DNA from: Paenibacillus lutrae
Lineage (GTDB): Bacteria > Bacillota > Bacilli > Paenibacillales > NBRC-103111
Assembly: GCF_009757775.1 (NCBI RefSeq)
Contig: NZ_RHLK01000007.1
Location: 61,897-125,896 of the forward strand
DNA length: 64,000 bases
Direction of reading: 5' to 3'
In this document: piece after piece, positions 8,738 to 17,270 of the stretch
Position numbering within the stretch: position 1 is the stretch's first letter
Layout of the letters: each line of letters begins with the position of its first letter
The notes under the pieces: generated by a model
Told to the model about the DNA's origin: nothing
Seen by the model: the letters and a program-made list of their open reading frames with translations, nothing else
The model's database searches: none
Translations under genes and position numbers: made by a program

Positions 8738-9919
8738 TCAGTTCGACCTGCCTGGCTGGGCAGAAGGAAACGCTTCCAGCACGCTGTGAACCGCGCCTAG
8801 CAAACCGGCCCGCTTCCTTAGAAAGGCAAGCCGGATCTCGGGCACAACCGGTACCCACTCGGTTAGCAGCTGTTGGATCCGCTGCAAACCTTCCTCGCTC
8901 AGATTGACCATTTCACCGCTCAGAATGAGCAGCTCGGGGTCGAGTACGCTGACGGTATTGGCTATACCCGAAGCCCAGCTGCTATAGACATCTTCGAGAA
9001 GCGTCCGCGCCTCTTCGCTGCCCTTTAAATCCAGCTGGTACAACTGCTGCAGAACACTGCGCTCCGCATCTAATACCAGCCCTAGTGCTGCGGCTTTCTC
9101 ACAAATCCCGGCTGCGGAGTAATTTTTCTCGAATAAGCCGAAGCCGTCCTGCTTACGGCTGCGCTGGCTGCCGATCAGCATATAGCCGATTTCACCGGCT
9201 GCCTCCTTGCTGCCCCTGTAGAACTGCTTGTCGATGATAATACCGGCACCGATGCCGGTTCCGACATACATATACACCAGACTGGAAACTCCGGAGCCTG
9301 CTCCGCCGTAGAACTCGCCGAGCGTCATCATGTTGACGTCGTTATCCAGAATGACGGGAATGCCCAGCCGCTCTTCAATTTCTCGTCCGACCGGCAGATT
9401 CATCCATCCTGTACTCGGAGCATAACTCACCGTACCGCTTCGCTTCTGCGTAATCCCTGGCAGTCCGACGCCCATTCCTATGACCCGGTCCCGGTCAAAA
9501 CCGCTTTTTTTCAAAAGTTTATCCAGGTTAAACTCCAGCGCTCTCAGAGCGGAGTCCCCGTTAACCGGCTGGTTCAGGCGGGAATGCACGCTATGCAAAA
9601 GCTCTCCCTTCAGATCGGCGATTGCCATTTCCAGTTCACTGCCTTCAAACACGGCGCCTACAACCGTATAAGCCTGCACATTATATTCAAGGAGAATCGG
9701 CTTACGTCCGCCCTTGGACTCTCCCGCTCCCACCTCATGAATCAGACCTTCATGAATCATTTCATCCACAAGCGATGAAACACAAGGCCTGCTGAGCTTT
9801 GTACGCACCGACAGTTCAGCCCTCGACAAGCGGGGGTGCTGGCGCAGCTGATACAGAATACCTTCGCGATTCATCTGTTTAACCAGCTTCGTATTGCCGG
9901 TTTTTCCTTTGCCGTTCAC
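8738..9919 (-). CDS. ROK-family transcriptional regulator
   Basis: 393 aa, GTG start behind a 'GGTGG' site. The N-terminal 80 residues form a MarR-like winged helix ('HPRLSRAELSVRTKLSRP'); the rest is the sugar-kinase-like ROK domain with 'GTGIGAGIIIDKQFYRG' and 'GEIGYM'. The Cys-rich zinc motif of many ROK kinases and NagC-like repressors is missing after 'GEIGYM', so this is a regulator that has lost part of the usual ROK signature. Such proteins usually repress sugar operons and release DNA on binding a sugar or sugar phosphate. It heads the transporter/hydrolase run and likely controls itself and the run through the repeat at 9939-9965. Confidence 0.9.
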   Translation of the reverse strand: MNGKGKTGNTKLVKQMNREGILYQLRQHPRLSRAELSVRTKLSRPCVSSLVDEMIHEGLIHEVGAGESKGGRKPILLEYNVQAYTVVGAVFEGSELEMAIADLKGELLHSVHSRLNQPVNGDSALRALEFNLDKLLKKSGFDRDRVIGMGVGLPGITQKRSGTVSYAPSTGWMNLPVGREIEERLGIPVILDNDVNMMTLGEFYGGAGSGVSSLVYMYVGTGIGAGIIIDKQFYRGSKEAAGEIGYMLIGSQRSRKQDGFGLFEKNYSAAGICEKAAALGLVLDAERSVLQQLYQLDLKGSEEARTLLEDVYSSWASGIANTVSVLDPELLILSGEMVNLSEEGLQRIQQLLTEWVPVVPEIRLAFLRKRAGLLGAVHSVLEAFPSAQPGRSN

Positions 9920-9938
9920 AAGCCTACCACCGCCTTAC

Positions 9939-9965
9939 TTAGTTAGAATGACTAACAAACTAATT
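9939..9965. promoter_or_regulatory. Candidate ROK operator
   Basis: TTAGTTAG at 9939-9946, then CTAACAAACTAA ending at 9963. The inner arms GTTAG/CTAAC are perfect around AATGA. It lies 20-46 bp upstream of the ROK start, where an autorepressor would bind, and matches the general XylR/ROK operator style. Confidence 0.5.
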
Positions 9966-9977
9966 AAACCTAGTATA

Positions 9978-9991
9978 TGTATACGCTTTCA
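9978..9991. promoter_or_regulatory. cre-like site upstream of the ROK/transport operon
   Basis: TGTATACGCTTTCA matches the Bacillus CcpA consensus TGWAANCGNTNWCA at 13 of 14 positions. It sits about 60 bp upstream of the ROK gene start, next to the putative ROK operator. This implies carbon catabolite control of the whole run. Confidence 0.55.
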
Positions 9992-10176
9992 GGTTGTCAA
10001 TATTATCCGGTGAAATTTTCCTTTATTTATTTTTTGAATTGGATATTAGCTCTTATATAGCTTTTTTCCTTCATTTCATTCCATTTTCAAGTAAAAACCC
10101 CCTGTTTCCCGCTTATACGGCTTCTTAACTACGCAACACTACATCTTGATATGCCTATATCCATTTTCACGCGCAC

Positions 10177-10205
10177 AAAAAAACCCGCTGCAAACGCAGC
10201 AGGCT
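10177..10205 (-). terminator. Terminator of the small SASP-like gene
   Basis: Stem CCCGCTGC (10184-10191) with GCAGCAGG (10196-10203), followed on the minus strand by a run of seven T. Confidence 0.8.
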
Positions 10206-10222
10206 TTCTTCGTTCTTCACCA

Positions 10223-10348
10223 TTATTTTCCTACCCCTTGACTGGGATTGTTCTGGGCTGCATGCTTGACGTTTTTGGCTTCCATCTCTTCGGCAAATTC
10301 CGCGTTGACCTCGTACTTTTTGCCTTTGGTCTGTTTAACCTTCGCCAT
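10223..10348 (-). CDS. Small protein resembling gamma-type acid-soluble spore protein
   Basis: 41 codons plus TAA, ATG at 10348 with a near-perfect ribosome site 'GGAGGTGATAAAC', and its own terminator. The sequence begins MAKVKQTKGKKYEV and contains 'EFAEEMEAKNVKHAAQNN', close to the 'EFAxETxxxxVkxxNxQ' repeat of gamma-type SASP (SspE family), but as a single repeat. If correct it is a forespore storage peptide degraded at germination. The excellent translation signals make a real gene likely; the family assignment rests on this short motif. Confidence 0.6.
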   Translation of the reverse strand: MAKVKQTKGKKYEVNAEFAEEMEAKNVKHAAQNNPSQGVGK

Positions 10349-10433
10349 GTTTATCACCTCCGCCCGGATTCCAAGAGTCCTTACTCCGGCTGCTTTGCGG
10401 CAGCCAGCCTGTTCAAACCGCGCTTGGTTTTAA

Positions 10434-10547
10434 TCAATGCTGTTTGTTCGGGAGCCTTTTCTCCGGGTGCTTCTTGCCATGGGTCCTCTGATTGCGCTGT
10501 GCTTTCAGCTGAGTATCATGCAATTTGGAGATAAAATGACTGTCCAT
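10434..10547 (-). CDS. Very small DUF4023-like protein
   Basis: 37 codons plus TGA, ATG at 10547 preceded by 'GAGGAGG' with 9 bp spacing. It starts 'MDSHFISKLHDTQLKAQ' and ends 'RLPNKQH', the pattern of the roughly 40-residue DUF4023 proteins of Bacillaceae/Paenibacillaceae. It is highly basic, with no signal or membrane segment. It lies about 85 bp upstream of the SASP-like gene in the same orientation, and the two may share a sporulation transcript. Function is unknown. Confidence 0.6.
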   Translation of the reverse strand: MDSHFISKLHDTQLKAQRNQRTHGKKHPEKRLPNKQH

Positions 10548-10631
10548 CTTCGCACGCCTCCTCGGCATATAATGTAAGTGAAGCCGTCTTAGTATGCCCC
10601 TATAGGCTCGATTTGAATTCCTTTGTCACAG

Positions 10632-10657
10632 AAAAAAAGAGCCCGCGAAAGGGCCCT
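10632..10657 (-). terminator. Terminator downstream of the 118-aa protein gene
   Basis: GAGCCC/GGGCCC stem with a GU pair, followed on the minus strand by seven or more T. Confidence 0.7.
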
Positions 10658-10678
10658 TCCCAGATAAAAATAAGTGCA

Positions 10679-11035
10679 TTATTCGATTGCTTCCAGTCTC
10701 ATAGCCATATCAACCAGCACGGCACGCGATTCCGGCTTCGTCTTCACTTCTTGATAGAGCTTCTCAAAAGCGGCCTTATTGTTCTTGAATTCGCCTTCAT
10801 TCTTAATCGAGAAATGGCTCCATTCGATCAAACGGTTCTCCGCCTGACGAAGTTCATTGAAAGCTTTATGGAAACCGCTGCGCTCAATCGCATCTTCCAT
10901 TTCTTTCTGACCGATTTCCGCACCGTTTTGTCTCATATCGTTTAATTTCTTATCAGCCTGCTGACTTGCTGCAAGGAAGTGTTCCTTGGCCGCCAAATAA
11001 TCGGTCTGCGCCCGGGAGTATCTACGTTTCATCAA
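10679..11035 (-). CDS. Conserved hypothetical helical protein
   Basis: 118 aa, rich in charged residues and predicted almost entirely alpha-helical ('KEHFLAASQQADKKLNDMRQ', 'RQAENRLIEWSHFSIKN'). It is soluble and has no Cys. The start is TTG at 11035 or ATG at 11032, both after 'AAAGGTGG'. It stands alone between the small spore-type genes and asnO and has its own terminator. I do not recognise the family; coding is supported by length, ribosome site and terminator. Confidence 0.7.
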   Translation of the reverse strand: MMKRRYSRAQTDYLAAKEHFLAASQQADKKLNDMRQNGAEIGQKEMEDAIERSGFHKAFNELRQAENRLIEWSHFSIKNEGEFKNNKAAFEKLYQEVKTKPESRAVLVDMAMRLEAIE

Positions 11036-11272
11036 TAACAGTCCACCTTTAACATAATTTCCCGCTCACGCTTGAAGAGGGATACGTTCTATCTAGCCCC
11101 TATTGTAACAAAATTTCCGAAGAAACAAAACCGGATTAAGCCATCCCATCTTCCAGGCTCCTGAGTTCAGATGGACAGACATTTTCAGCTCTGTCTCCGC
11201 ATACCCTTTAATCATCGCAATAAACGTTCTTCTCCCGCTTGCCTAGAAATGTATACCGAAAGGGTGAACTCC

Positions 11273-13117
11273 ATGTGCGGAATAACAGGATGGATAGATT
11301 GGCGTAAAGACTTAACCACTTCCTCATCCATTCTCGAAAATATGACAGAAACTCTTACGCATCGCGGACCTGATGCTTCCGGCACCTGGATTTCCCATCA
11401 CTGTGCATTCGGCCACCGCCGGCTCAGCGTAATGGATCCCCAGAACGGGGCGCAACCTATGATCCGCAGAGACGGCGACCGTCTCTATTCGATCGTCTAC
11501 AACGGAGAGCTGTATAACGCAGTGGAGCTGCGCAAAGAACTCGAACACCGGGGACATAGATTCAGCAGCACGTGTGACACCGAAGTACTGCTCGCCTCGT
11601 TCGTTGAGTGGGGCCGCAGCTGTGTCGACCGGCTGAACGGCATTTTTGCGTTTGCGGCCTGGGACCAGCAGGAGCAGACGCTGTTTCTTGCCCGGGACCG
11701 CCTGGGGGTGAAGCCGCTCTTCTACAGCCTGCTGAACGGCGTGTTCCTGTTCGGCTCTGAGCCGAAGGCCATTCTCGCCCACCCCGATATGAAGGCCGAA
11801 GTCGGCGCGGAAGGCCTCGCCGAAGTGTTTGCAATCGGACCTGCACGAACGCCCGGTCACGGGATCTACCGGAATCTGGCGGAGCTTAAGCCCGGCCATT
11901 ATATGGTGTATGACCGCAGCGGACTGACCGTCCGGCCATACTGGAAGCTGGAGAACCGTCCTCACACGGAAAGCGTAGAGGAAACGGCCGTCCATATCCG
12001 GGAGCTGCTTACGGATACGGCCCGGCGCCAGCTCGTCTCCGACGTTCCCGTGTGCACCCTGCTATCCGGAGGGCTTGATTCCAGCGCCTTGACCACGCTG
12101 GCCGCCAACCATTACCGGGACAGCGGCAAAGGCACGCTGGATACGTATTCCGTGGATTATGCGGATAACGATAAGCATTTCAAAGAAAATGCGTTCCAGC
12201 CGAATTCCGACGCACCGTGGATCAAACGCATGTCCGATTATCTCGGTACGGAGCATCACTATGTCGAATTCGATACGCCTGAGCTCGTAGAATCACTCCG
12301 GTCGGTCGTACTCGCCCGTGATATGCCGGGCATGGCCGATGTCGACGGTTCCCTGTACCTGTTCTGCCGCGAAATTAAGAACAATGCGACGGTAGCCCTA
12401 TCCGGCGAAGCGGCCGATGAAATCTTCGGCGGGTATCCCTGGTTCCATCGCGAAGATGCTCTAAATGCGAACACCTTCCCCTGGTCACTGTCACTGCCTC
12501 AGCGTGCGGGCATTCTGGCGAGGGACTTCGCCGACTGGATCAAGCCCTTAGAGTATGTGCGCAGCCGGTATGAGCAGGCACTCTCCGAGGTGCCCCGGCA
12601 GGCTGGCGAGACGCAGCAGGAGAATAGGATGCGCGAAATGTCGTATCTGAACATTACGCGTTTCATGCCGACCCTGCTTGACCGCAAAGACCGGATGAGC
12701 ATGGCCGTCGGACTTGAAGTCCGCGTGCCCTTCTGCGATCACAGGCTGGTGGAGTATGTATGGAACATTCCATGGGACATTAAAACAGCCGGAGAACGCG
12801 AGAAAGGTATTCTGCGCAAAGCGCTGGCCGGCGTGCTTCCGGAAGATGTGCTCACCCGCAAGAAGAGTCCATACCCCAAAACCCACAATCCGAGCTACTC
12901 GGCAGCGGTCAAGCAGCGGGCTCTTGATATTCTCAGCGATTCCAGTTCCCCTCTTCTCCCTTTCGTAGATGCTGAGAAATTACGGGCAATGGCGGCTCCG
13001 GGAGCCGAATCCGCCGAGTTCCCCTGGTTCGGCCAGCTGATGTCGGGGCCTCAAATGTTCGCTTATTTAATCCAGGTGGATACCTGGCTTCGCGAGTACA
13101 AGGTGTCCATCCGGTAG
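11273..13117 (+). CDS. asnO: Asparagine synthase (glutamine-hydrolysing), AsnO type
   Basis: 614 aa from ATG at 11273; the upstream open frame is dropped because the enzyme needs Cys2 as N-terminal nucleophile ('MCGITGW'). The glutaminase domain covers about 1-200 ('THRGPDASG', 'YNGELYN'). The synthetase domain has the PP-loop 'LLSGGLDSS' near residue 262, with 'PGMADVD' and 'SGEAADEIFGGYPWF' downstream. It makes asparagine from aspartate, ATP and glutamine. Length and sequence ('FQPN', 'FCREIK', 'RKKSPYPKTH') match the sporulation-linked B. subtilis AsnO rather than AsnB or AsnH. It is monocistronic, with a terminator at 13200-13219. Confidence 0.93.
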   Translation: MCGITGWIDWRKDLTTSSSILENMTETLTHRGPDASGTWISHHCAFGHRRLSVMDPQNGAQPMIRRDGDRLYSIVYNGELYNAVELRKELEHRGHRFSSTCDTEVLLASFVEWGRSCVDRLNGIFAFAAWDQQEQTLFLARDRLGVKPLFYSLLNGVFLFGSEPKAILAHPDMKAEVGAEGLAEVFAIGPARTPGHGIYRNLAELKPGHYMVYDRSGLTVRPYWKLENRPHTESVEETAVHIRELLTDTARRQLVSDVPVCTLLSGGLDSSALTTLAANHYRDSGKGTLDTYSVDYADNDKHFKENAFQPNSDAPWIKRMSDYLGTEHHYVEFDTPELVESLRSVVLARDMPGMADVDGSLYLFCREIKNNATVALSGEAADEIFGGYPWFHREDALNANTFPWSLSLPQRAGILARDFADWIKPLEYVRSRYEQALSEVPRQAGETQQENRMREMSYLNITRFMPTLLDRKDRMSMAVGLEVRVPFCDHRLVEYVWNIPWDIKTAGEREKGILRKALAGVLPEDVLTRKKSPYPKTHNPSYSAAVKQRALDILSDSSSPLLPFVDAEKLRAMAAPGAESAEFPWFGQLMSGPQMFAYLIQVDTWLREYKVSIR

Positions 13118-13199
13118 CCAAGTTCTTACGCAAACGGACCCAGTAAAAAGGGTCGGCAACACGCTAAGGTATATGCTGAAACTGAATCATTGACTCCAG

Positions 13200-13224
13200 C
13201 CTTTCCTTTCGTGGAAAGGTTATT
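13200..13224 (+). terminator. asnO terminator
   Basis: CCTTTCC (13200-13206) pairs with GGAAAGG (13213-13219), followed by TTATTTTTA. Confidence 0.8.
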
Positions 13225-13375
13225 TTTACACCTTATCAGGTGAATGTCTCCTGTGAGTGCTTTACCCGGGGAAGAGTATACCTGTGTTATGTCCACCTTT
13301 GTAAAGACATTTTCTTAATTTGTCCACTCTACAAGGACAAAAAATGACAAGTGATCGAAAAAGGCTGGATGCGTG

Positions 13376-13866
13376 TTGTATCGTGCGATGACCGTGTAAT
13401 AAATCGTGTGTGCCGTACCGGGTGTGCTGTATCATGTGTTGTATTGTGTGATGTTTCGTGTGATGTTTCCTGTGGTGTTTCGTGTGATGTTTCCTGTGAT
13501 GTTTCCTGTGATGTTTCGTGTGATGTAACGTGTGTGTTGTATTGTGTGTTGAATCATGTGTGTTGAATCATGTGTGTTGTATCGTGCGATGTACCGTGTA
13601 ATGAATCGTGTGTGCCGTACCATGTGTGTTTGTTGTATCGTGTGTGTTTAATCATGTGTTATATCATGTGTTGTATCATGCGATGTACCGTGTGTTGTAT
13701 CGTGTCTGCTGTACCATGTGCGTTGTACCGTGTGTTGTATCGTGTCTGCCGTACCATGTGCGTTGTACCTTGTGTTGTATCGTGTCTGCCGTACCATGTG
13801 CGTTGTACCTTGTGTTGTATCGTGTCTGCTGTACCATGCGTATTGTATCGTGCGTTGTATCGTGGC
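13376..13866. repeat. Degenerate G/T-rich tandem repeat array
   Basis: About 490 bp built from a degenerate 11-13 bp word close to TTGTAYCRTGTG. Within it, 12-bp units TGTGATGTTTCC/G run from about 13447 to 13525, and a higher-order 40-bp unit beginning CGTGTCTGCTGTACC is repeated four times in exact register at 13701, 13741, 13781 and 13821. The plus strand is strongly G/T biased. Several Cys-rich or Tyr-rich open frames cross it, but the 40-bp period is not a multiple of three and none has a ribosome site, so they are treated as non-coding. It fills the 0.9 kb gap between asnO and rdgB. Confidence 0.85.
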
Positions 13867-13962
13867 TCCATAAAAGTAGTTAAGAAGCAGAATCCACTAT
13901 CCGCTCTAGAACCATGATCTGGAAATGCCAGTTGTGGTTAGCTTTCTTCTATAAACACAAAA

Positions 13963-13993
13963 AACCGGCTTCGCTTGTTAAGCGAAGCCGGTT
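13963..13993 (-). terminator. rdgB terminator
   Basis: Arms AACCGGCTTCGCTT and its complement (13963-13976, 13980-13993) with a 3-nt loop, then a T-run on the minus strand. Confidence 0.9.
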
Positions 13994-14024
13994 GCTCTAG
14001 CCAAAGACCCGTATCCCTATAAGA

Positions 14025-14993
14025 TCAGATTAACCTCGTCGCATGGCTCTCAAAAAACTGCTGAAGCGCCGCTGCTCTATGACTGATACGGTTCTTCTCC
14101 TCCAGCGGAAGCTCAGCCATTGTCATTCCTTGTTCTGTAAGATAGAACAAAGGATCATATCCGAAGCCGCCTGCACCTCGCGGCTCCGCGATCACGAACC
14201 CTTCGCATGTGCCCTCCGCTTCCAAGGTGTCCCCGCGAAGCGGGTCCACCAGAGCCAGCGCGCAGACGAAGCGGGCAGGACTCAGTAAAGCAGGGTCCTG
14301 CTCCCCAGGCTCTGTGACAGCAGAGGCGCTGCCACTGCCTGCTTGCCCGGTACCGGCAGCGCCGGACCCGGAACCGTCTTCCTGGCGGGCTGCGTCCATG
14401 TCCTTGCCGGCAGGGTTACCGTCAACGCGGACGGGGTTACCGTCAAGACGGGCAGGGTTACCGTCAACGCGGACGGAGTTACCGTCAACGCGGACGGGGT
14501 TACCGTCAACACGAGCGGGGTTACCGTCAACACGGACGGGGTTACCATGAACACCGCCGGGGCTGCCGCCATGCTGCTCAGGCTCCGTGAAGCTGTCGAC
14601 AGGGGTCAGGCTCGCATAGCCGGCTGTCCCGCCCGCCTGAGCGGAAGCCATCGCGCCAAGCTCACTGAGCAGCTTGGCGTTGTTCTCGGCATCTGACGCG
14701 TGCTCTCCGGCATACCGGGCAGAGTATACGCCCGGGTCCCCGCCGAGCAGGTCTACGCACAGTCCGGAATCGTCCGCGAGTACCGGCAGATTCAGATGCC
14801 GGGCAATGATGGACGCCTTGATCCGGGCGTTGTCGGCGAAAGTCGCGCCGTCCTCAATGATTTCGGGCATCGCATCGAAATCATCGAGACTGCGCACTTC
14901 CTTGCCGTAGCGGGCAAAATAATGGGCAAATTCGCGAACTTTGCCCTTGTTGCGCGTAGCGATAACAACTACGCCGCCGCTCTCCTCAGGCAC
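14025..14993 (-). CDS. rdgB: XTP/dITP pyrophosphatase RdgB with a large repeat insertion
   Basis: 322 aa against about 200 for the family. Both halves are intact: '[12 protein letters not shown]' at the N-terminus, '[19 protein letters not shown]' near residue 75, and 'GFGYDPLFY' plus 'ISHRAAA' at the C-terminus. It removes inosine/xanthosine triphosphates from the nucleotide pool. Between 'AKLLSEL' (about residue 112) and '[10 protein letters not shown]' (about 239) lies an extra stretch of about 115 residues containing a seven-residue repeat of the form 'VRVDGNP', then Gly/Ala/Ser-rich filler. The GTG start at 14993 overlaps the rph stop by 8 bp, so translation is coupled. The order gerM-rph-rdgB matches B. 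subtilis. Confidence 0.9.
   Translation of the reverse strand: MPEESGGVVVIATRNKGKVREFAHYFARYGKEVRSLDDFDAMPEIIEDGATFADNARIKASIIARHLNLPVLADDSGLCVDLLGGDPGVYSARYAGEHASDAENNAKLLSELGAMASAQAGGTAGYASLTPVDSFTEPEQHGGSPGGVHGNPVRVDGNPARVDGNPVRVDGNSVRVDGNPARLDGNPVRVDGNPAGKDMDAARQEDGSGSGAAGTGQAGSGSASAVTEPGEQDPALLSPARFVCALALVDPLRGDTLEAEGTCEGFVIAEPRGAGGFGYDPLFYLTEQGMTMAELPLEEKNRISHRAAALQQFFESHATRLI
14416..14562. repeat. Seven 21-bp tandem repeats inside rdgB
   Basis: Units beginning TTACCGTCAAC (plus strand) start at 14416, 14437, 14458, 14479, 14500, 14521 and 14542, the last one degenerate. The period of 21 bp keeps the frame and encodes the seven-residue repeat of RdgB. Copies differ by only a few bases, so the expansion looks recent. 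Confidence 0.95.
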
Positions 14994-15735
14994 GTGCGCC
15001 CGTTCCGATCAGCGCGCTCACATGACCCAGTGCTTTACGCTGCTCCTCGATCATTGTGGCAATCCCGCCTTCTGCCAGAGCAAGCAGGCTGTCGAGCTCT
15101 TCACGCGAGAAAGAAGCCTCTTCTCCGGTCCCCTGCACCTCTACGAATTTACCGTCCCCCGTCATGACGACGTTCATATCCACATGGGCCTGGGAATCTT
15201 CGGTGTACATTAAGTCAAGCAGCGGGCGCCCGCCTACGATTCCAACACTGACGGATGCCAGATAGTCCGTAATCGGAAGACTTTTCAGCTTGCCGTTGTC
15301 CACCAGCTTCTGCATCGCCAGAGCCATAGCCACGAAAGCTCCTGTAATGGAAGTCGTCCGTGTACCGCCATCCGCCTGGATCACGTCACAGTCCAGCGTA
15401 ACCGAACGCTCACCGAGCGCTTCCAAACTTACAACCGAACGCAGGGCCCGTCCGATTAAACGCTGAATCTCCATCGTCCTTCCGCCTAGTTTGCCTCTTG
15501 CCGCCTCACGCTGATTACGCACCTGGGTCGCACGGGGCAGCATCGAGTACTCGGCCGTTACCCAACCTTTGCCTTGTCCTTTCATAAAAGGAGGGACTCG
15601 CTCTTCTATACTTGCCGTACAAATGACTTTCGTCTCTCCAACTTCTATGAGAACCGATCCTTCGGCATGTTTGATATAATGAGGCGTAATTTTCATATCT
15701 CTTAGCTGGTCATTCTGTCTTCCATCGGCTCGCAT
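14986..15735 (-). CDS. rph: Ribonuclease PH
   Basis: 249 aa from ATG at 15735 behind 'AGGAGG'; the longer open frame upstream lacks a ribosome site. It starts '[13 protein letters not shown]', with '[20 protein letters not shown]' near residue 70 and '[16 protein letters not shown]' near 117, the phosphate-binding and active-site motifs of RNase PH. It trims tRNA 3' ends using phosphate. It overlaps rdgB by 8 bp downstream and is separated from gerM by a terminator, so rph probably has its own promoter. Confidence 0.95.
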   Translation of the reverse strand: MRADGRQNDQLRDMKITPHYIKHAEGSVLIEVGETKVICTASIEERVPPFMKGQGKGWVTAEYSMLPRATQVRNQREAARGKLGGRTMEIQRLIGRALRSVVSLEALGERSVTLDCDVIQADGGTRTTSITGAFVAMALAMQKLVDNGKLKSLPITDYLASVSVGIVGGRPLLDLMYTEDSQAHVDMNVVMTGDGKFVEVQGTGEEASFSREELDSLLALAEGGIATMIEEQRKALGHVSALIGTGARA

Positions 15736-15839
15736 TATTTGTTTCCTCCTGTTTGGTCGCAGCATCTTTCGTGCAGTATCCACTTCTATCCTTCCTATTG
15801 TAGCAAAGGAGCCGGGCAAAAGCACACACAAGTTCAGAC

Positions 15840-15864
15840 AAAAAAAGGGAGAGCAGCCTCTCCC
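15840..15864 (-). terminator. gerM terminator
   Basis: GGGAGAG/CTCTCCC stem (15847-15853, 15858-15864) followed by seven T on the minus strand. It separates gerM from rph. Confidence 0.85.
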
Positions 15865-15902
15865 GTGTTTCATGCAGATAGCGGAATCCGCAGCTTCTAC
15901 GC

Positions 15903-16946
15903 TTACAACTTCTCCGGATTCGGATTCAAATGCAGCGGCCGGGCAACCGGTTTGCTGTAAGTCTGGTCGTCAGTGGCCTCGACTTTGGCGTTTCCGTTAA
16001 CCGTAATTTGAACCTGGGACGCTTTGGTGTTCTCGGTCAGGGACAAGATCACTGACTGGAGGCCGTCCGCAGGGGCTTTGAGATTCTCATCCAGCAGTTT
16101 ATCGGAGAAATTAACCGTCATGACCGAGTCCGAGCTGCTTTTCACATCCAGTACTTGAGCAGATGCATTCAACACGGGCTGAAGTCCTTTGGAGATATTC
16201 GGTCCTTTAACAAGCTCCTCCATGACAGTTCGTGCGATATCATCCGTCCGTTTGACCAGACGGGTTACCGGTACATAATATTTGCCTTTATCTGCAGTTC
16301 CATTCGTGAAATAAAGCGTGACCGGTGTCGATTGTCCATAATCGATTCCCTGCTGGATTTCCAGATTAATCCCCAGCTTACGGGACAAAGGCTCGTCGAG
16401 CGGAGTCCGGGCGACCGGCATCTCTTTCAATTCCTGGCCGTTCAATTTGAGTTTAACCGCGTCAATCGTGGAGAATCCCGTCAAAGCCCATGTAACGCCC
16501 TCCATGATTTTTCTTTCTTCTTTGGCCTCGTATTTTTTGAACGCCTGATTGAAATTAACGGTTGCGGTCTTTTCCTTAATATCTACTGAAAGCGTTGTCC
16601 CTTCGGGTAGCAGCGCGCTGAAGCCTGCAGGAAGCTGGCTAGCTCCGGGGCCGCCGGCTACCATGTATTCAAGAGTCGTTTTGGCGACGGATTGTGTTTT
16701 GGGAAGATCCAAGCTGACCGGAACCACATAGCCCTGCGGATCTTTCGCATAGACGGTCATTTTTGCGGTCTGGGTCGTCTGGGCAGCCGCCCCCTCTTTG
16801 CCTGTGCTTACACCCAGCGATGTTTCGATGCCAGCCGGCGGAGCGTCAATCGGCTGAGTCTCCGATGTCCATAGACTGCAGCCGGTACCCACAAGCGCAA
16901 TAGCTCCCGTCATGGCTGCAGCCTGCACCCAGCGATGTTTTCTCAT
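15903..16946 (-). CDS. gerM: GerM-domain spore lipoprotein
   Basis: About 347 aa; ATG at 16946 is preferred over TTG at 16952 on spacing from 'AGGAGGGG'. The N-terminal signal ends 'ALVGTGC', a weak lipobox. Two GerMN domains follow (about residues 80-190 and 220-330), each with the 'VTLYFTN'/'MTVYAKD' strand pattern. B. subtilis GerM is needed for sporulation and germination and is tied to the SpoIIIA-SpoIIQ channel. The order gerM, rph, rdgB is conserved with Bacillus, which supports the name. Confidence 0.88.
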   Translation of the reverse strand: MRKHRWVQAAAMTGAIALVGTGCSLWTSETQPIDAPPAGIETSLGVSTGKEGAAAQTTQTAKMTVYAKDPQGYVVPVSLDLPKTQSVAKTTLEYMVAGGPGASQLPAGFSALLPEGTTLSVDIKEKTATVNFNQAFKKYEAKEERKIMEGVTWALTGFSTIDAVKLKLNGQELKEMPVARTPLDEPLSRKLGINLEIQQGIDYGQSTPVTLYFTNGTADKGKYYVPVTRLVKRTDDIARTVMEELVKGPNISKGLQPVLNASAQVLDVKSSSDSVMTVNFSDKLLDENLKAPADGLQSVILSLTENTKASQVQITVNGNAKVEATDDQTYSKPVARPLHLNPNPEKL

Positions 16947-17270
16947 GTCCAACCCCTCCTAATCAATATGGTACTGCGCAAACCGGTTTGCCGGAGAACA
17001 AGCGGAATTTCACGCTGCTCCTGCCCCTCTTCCAGTGCTCCACAACCATTCCAGGACTTCATACCCCTTCTTCCGGCAGCCTCGTCCGCCATCAGATTTG
17101 TCCTTCGTAATTCTATGTATACAAGCATGCACCGCGCTTTATGCCGATGTTGTCCGAAAAAGGTGGACGGTCCCAAGACCTGACGCCAGTCCGCTTCCAG
17201 TTGTACTTGTTCCTAAATAGTGGGTATACTAGGGTATCGCATCTGAATTGATCATGGAGGAGAGACTAAC
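16947..17270. other. Divergent intergenic region gerM / pgpA-like
   Basis: 324 bp between divergent genes; it must hold both promoters. No convincing operator, hairpin or RNA motif was recognised. An open frame on the minus strand here has no ribosome site. Confidence 0.6.

Noticed and set aside
13376..13866. CRISPR array
   Set aside because: There are no conserved repeats separated by unique spacers and no cas genes; units are contiguous and degenerate.
13351..13917. Cys-rich and Tyr-rich open frames across the 13.4-13.9 kb array
   Set aside because: They result from the repeat itself (12-bp units keep the frame open); the 40-bp period breaks frame, no ribosome site precedes them, and they overlap on both strands.
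16943..17176. 77-codon frame upstream of gerM
   Set aside because: It lies across the gerM start and promoter area, with no ribosome site.
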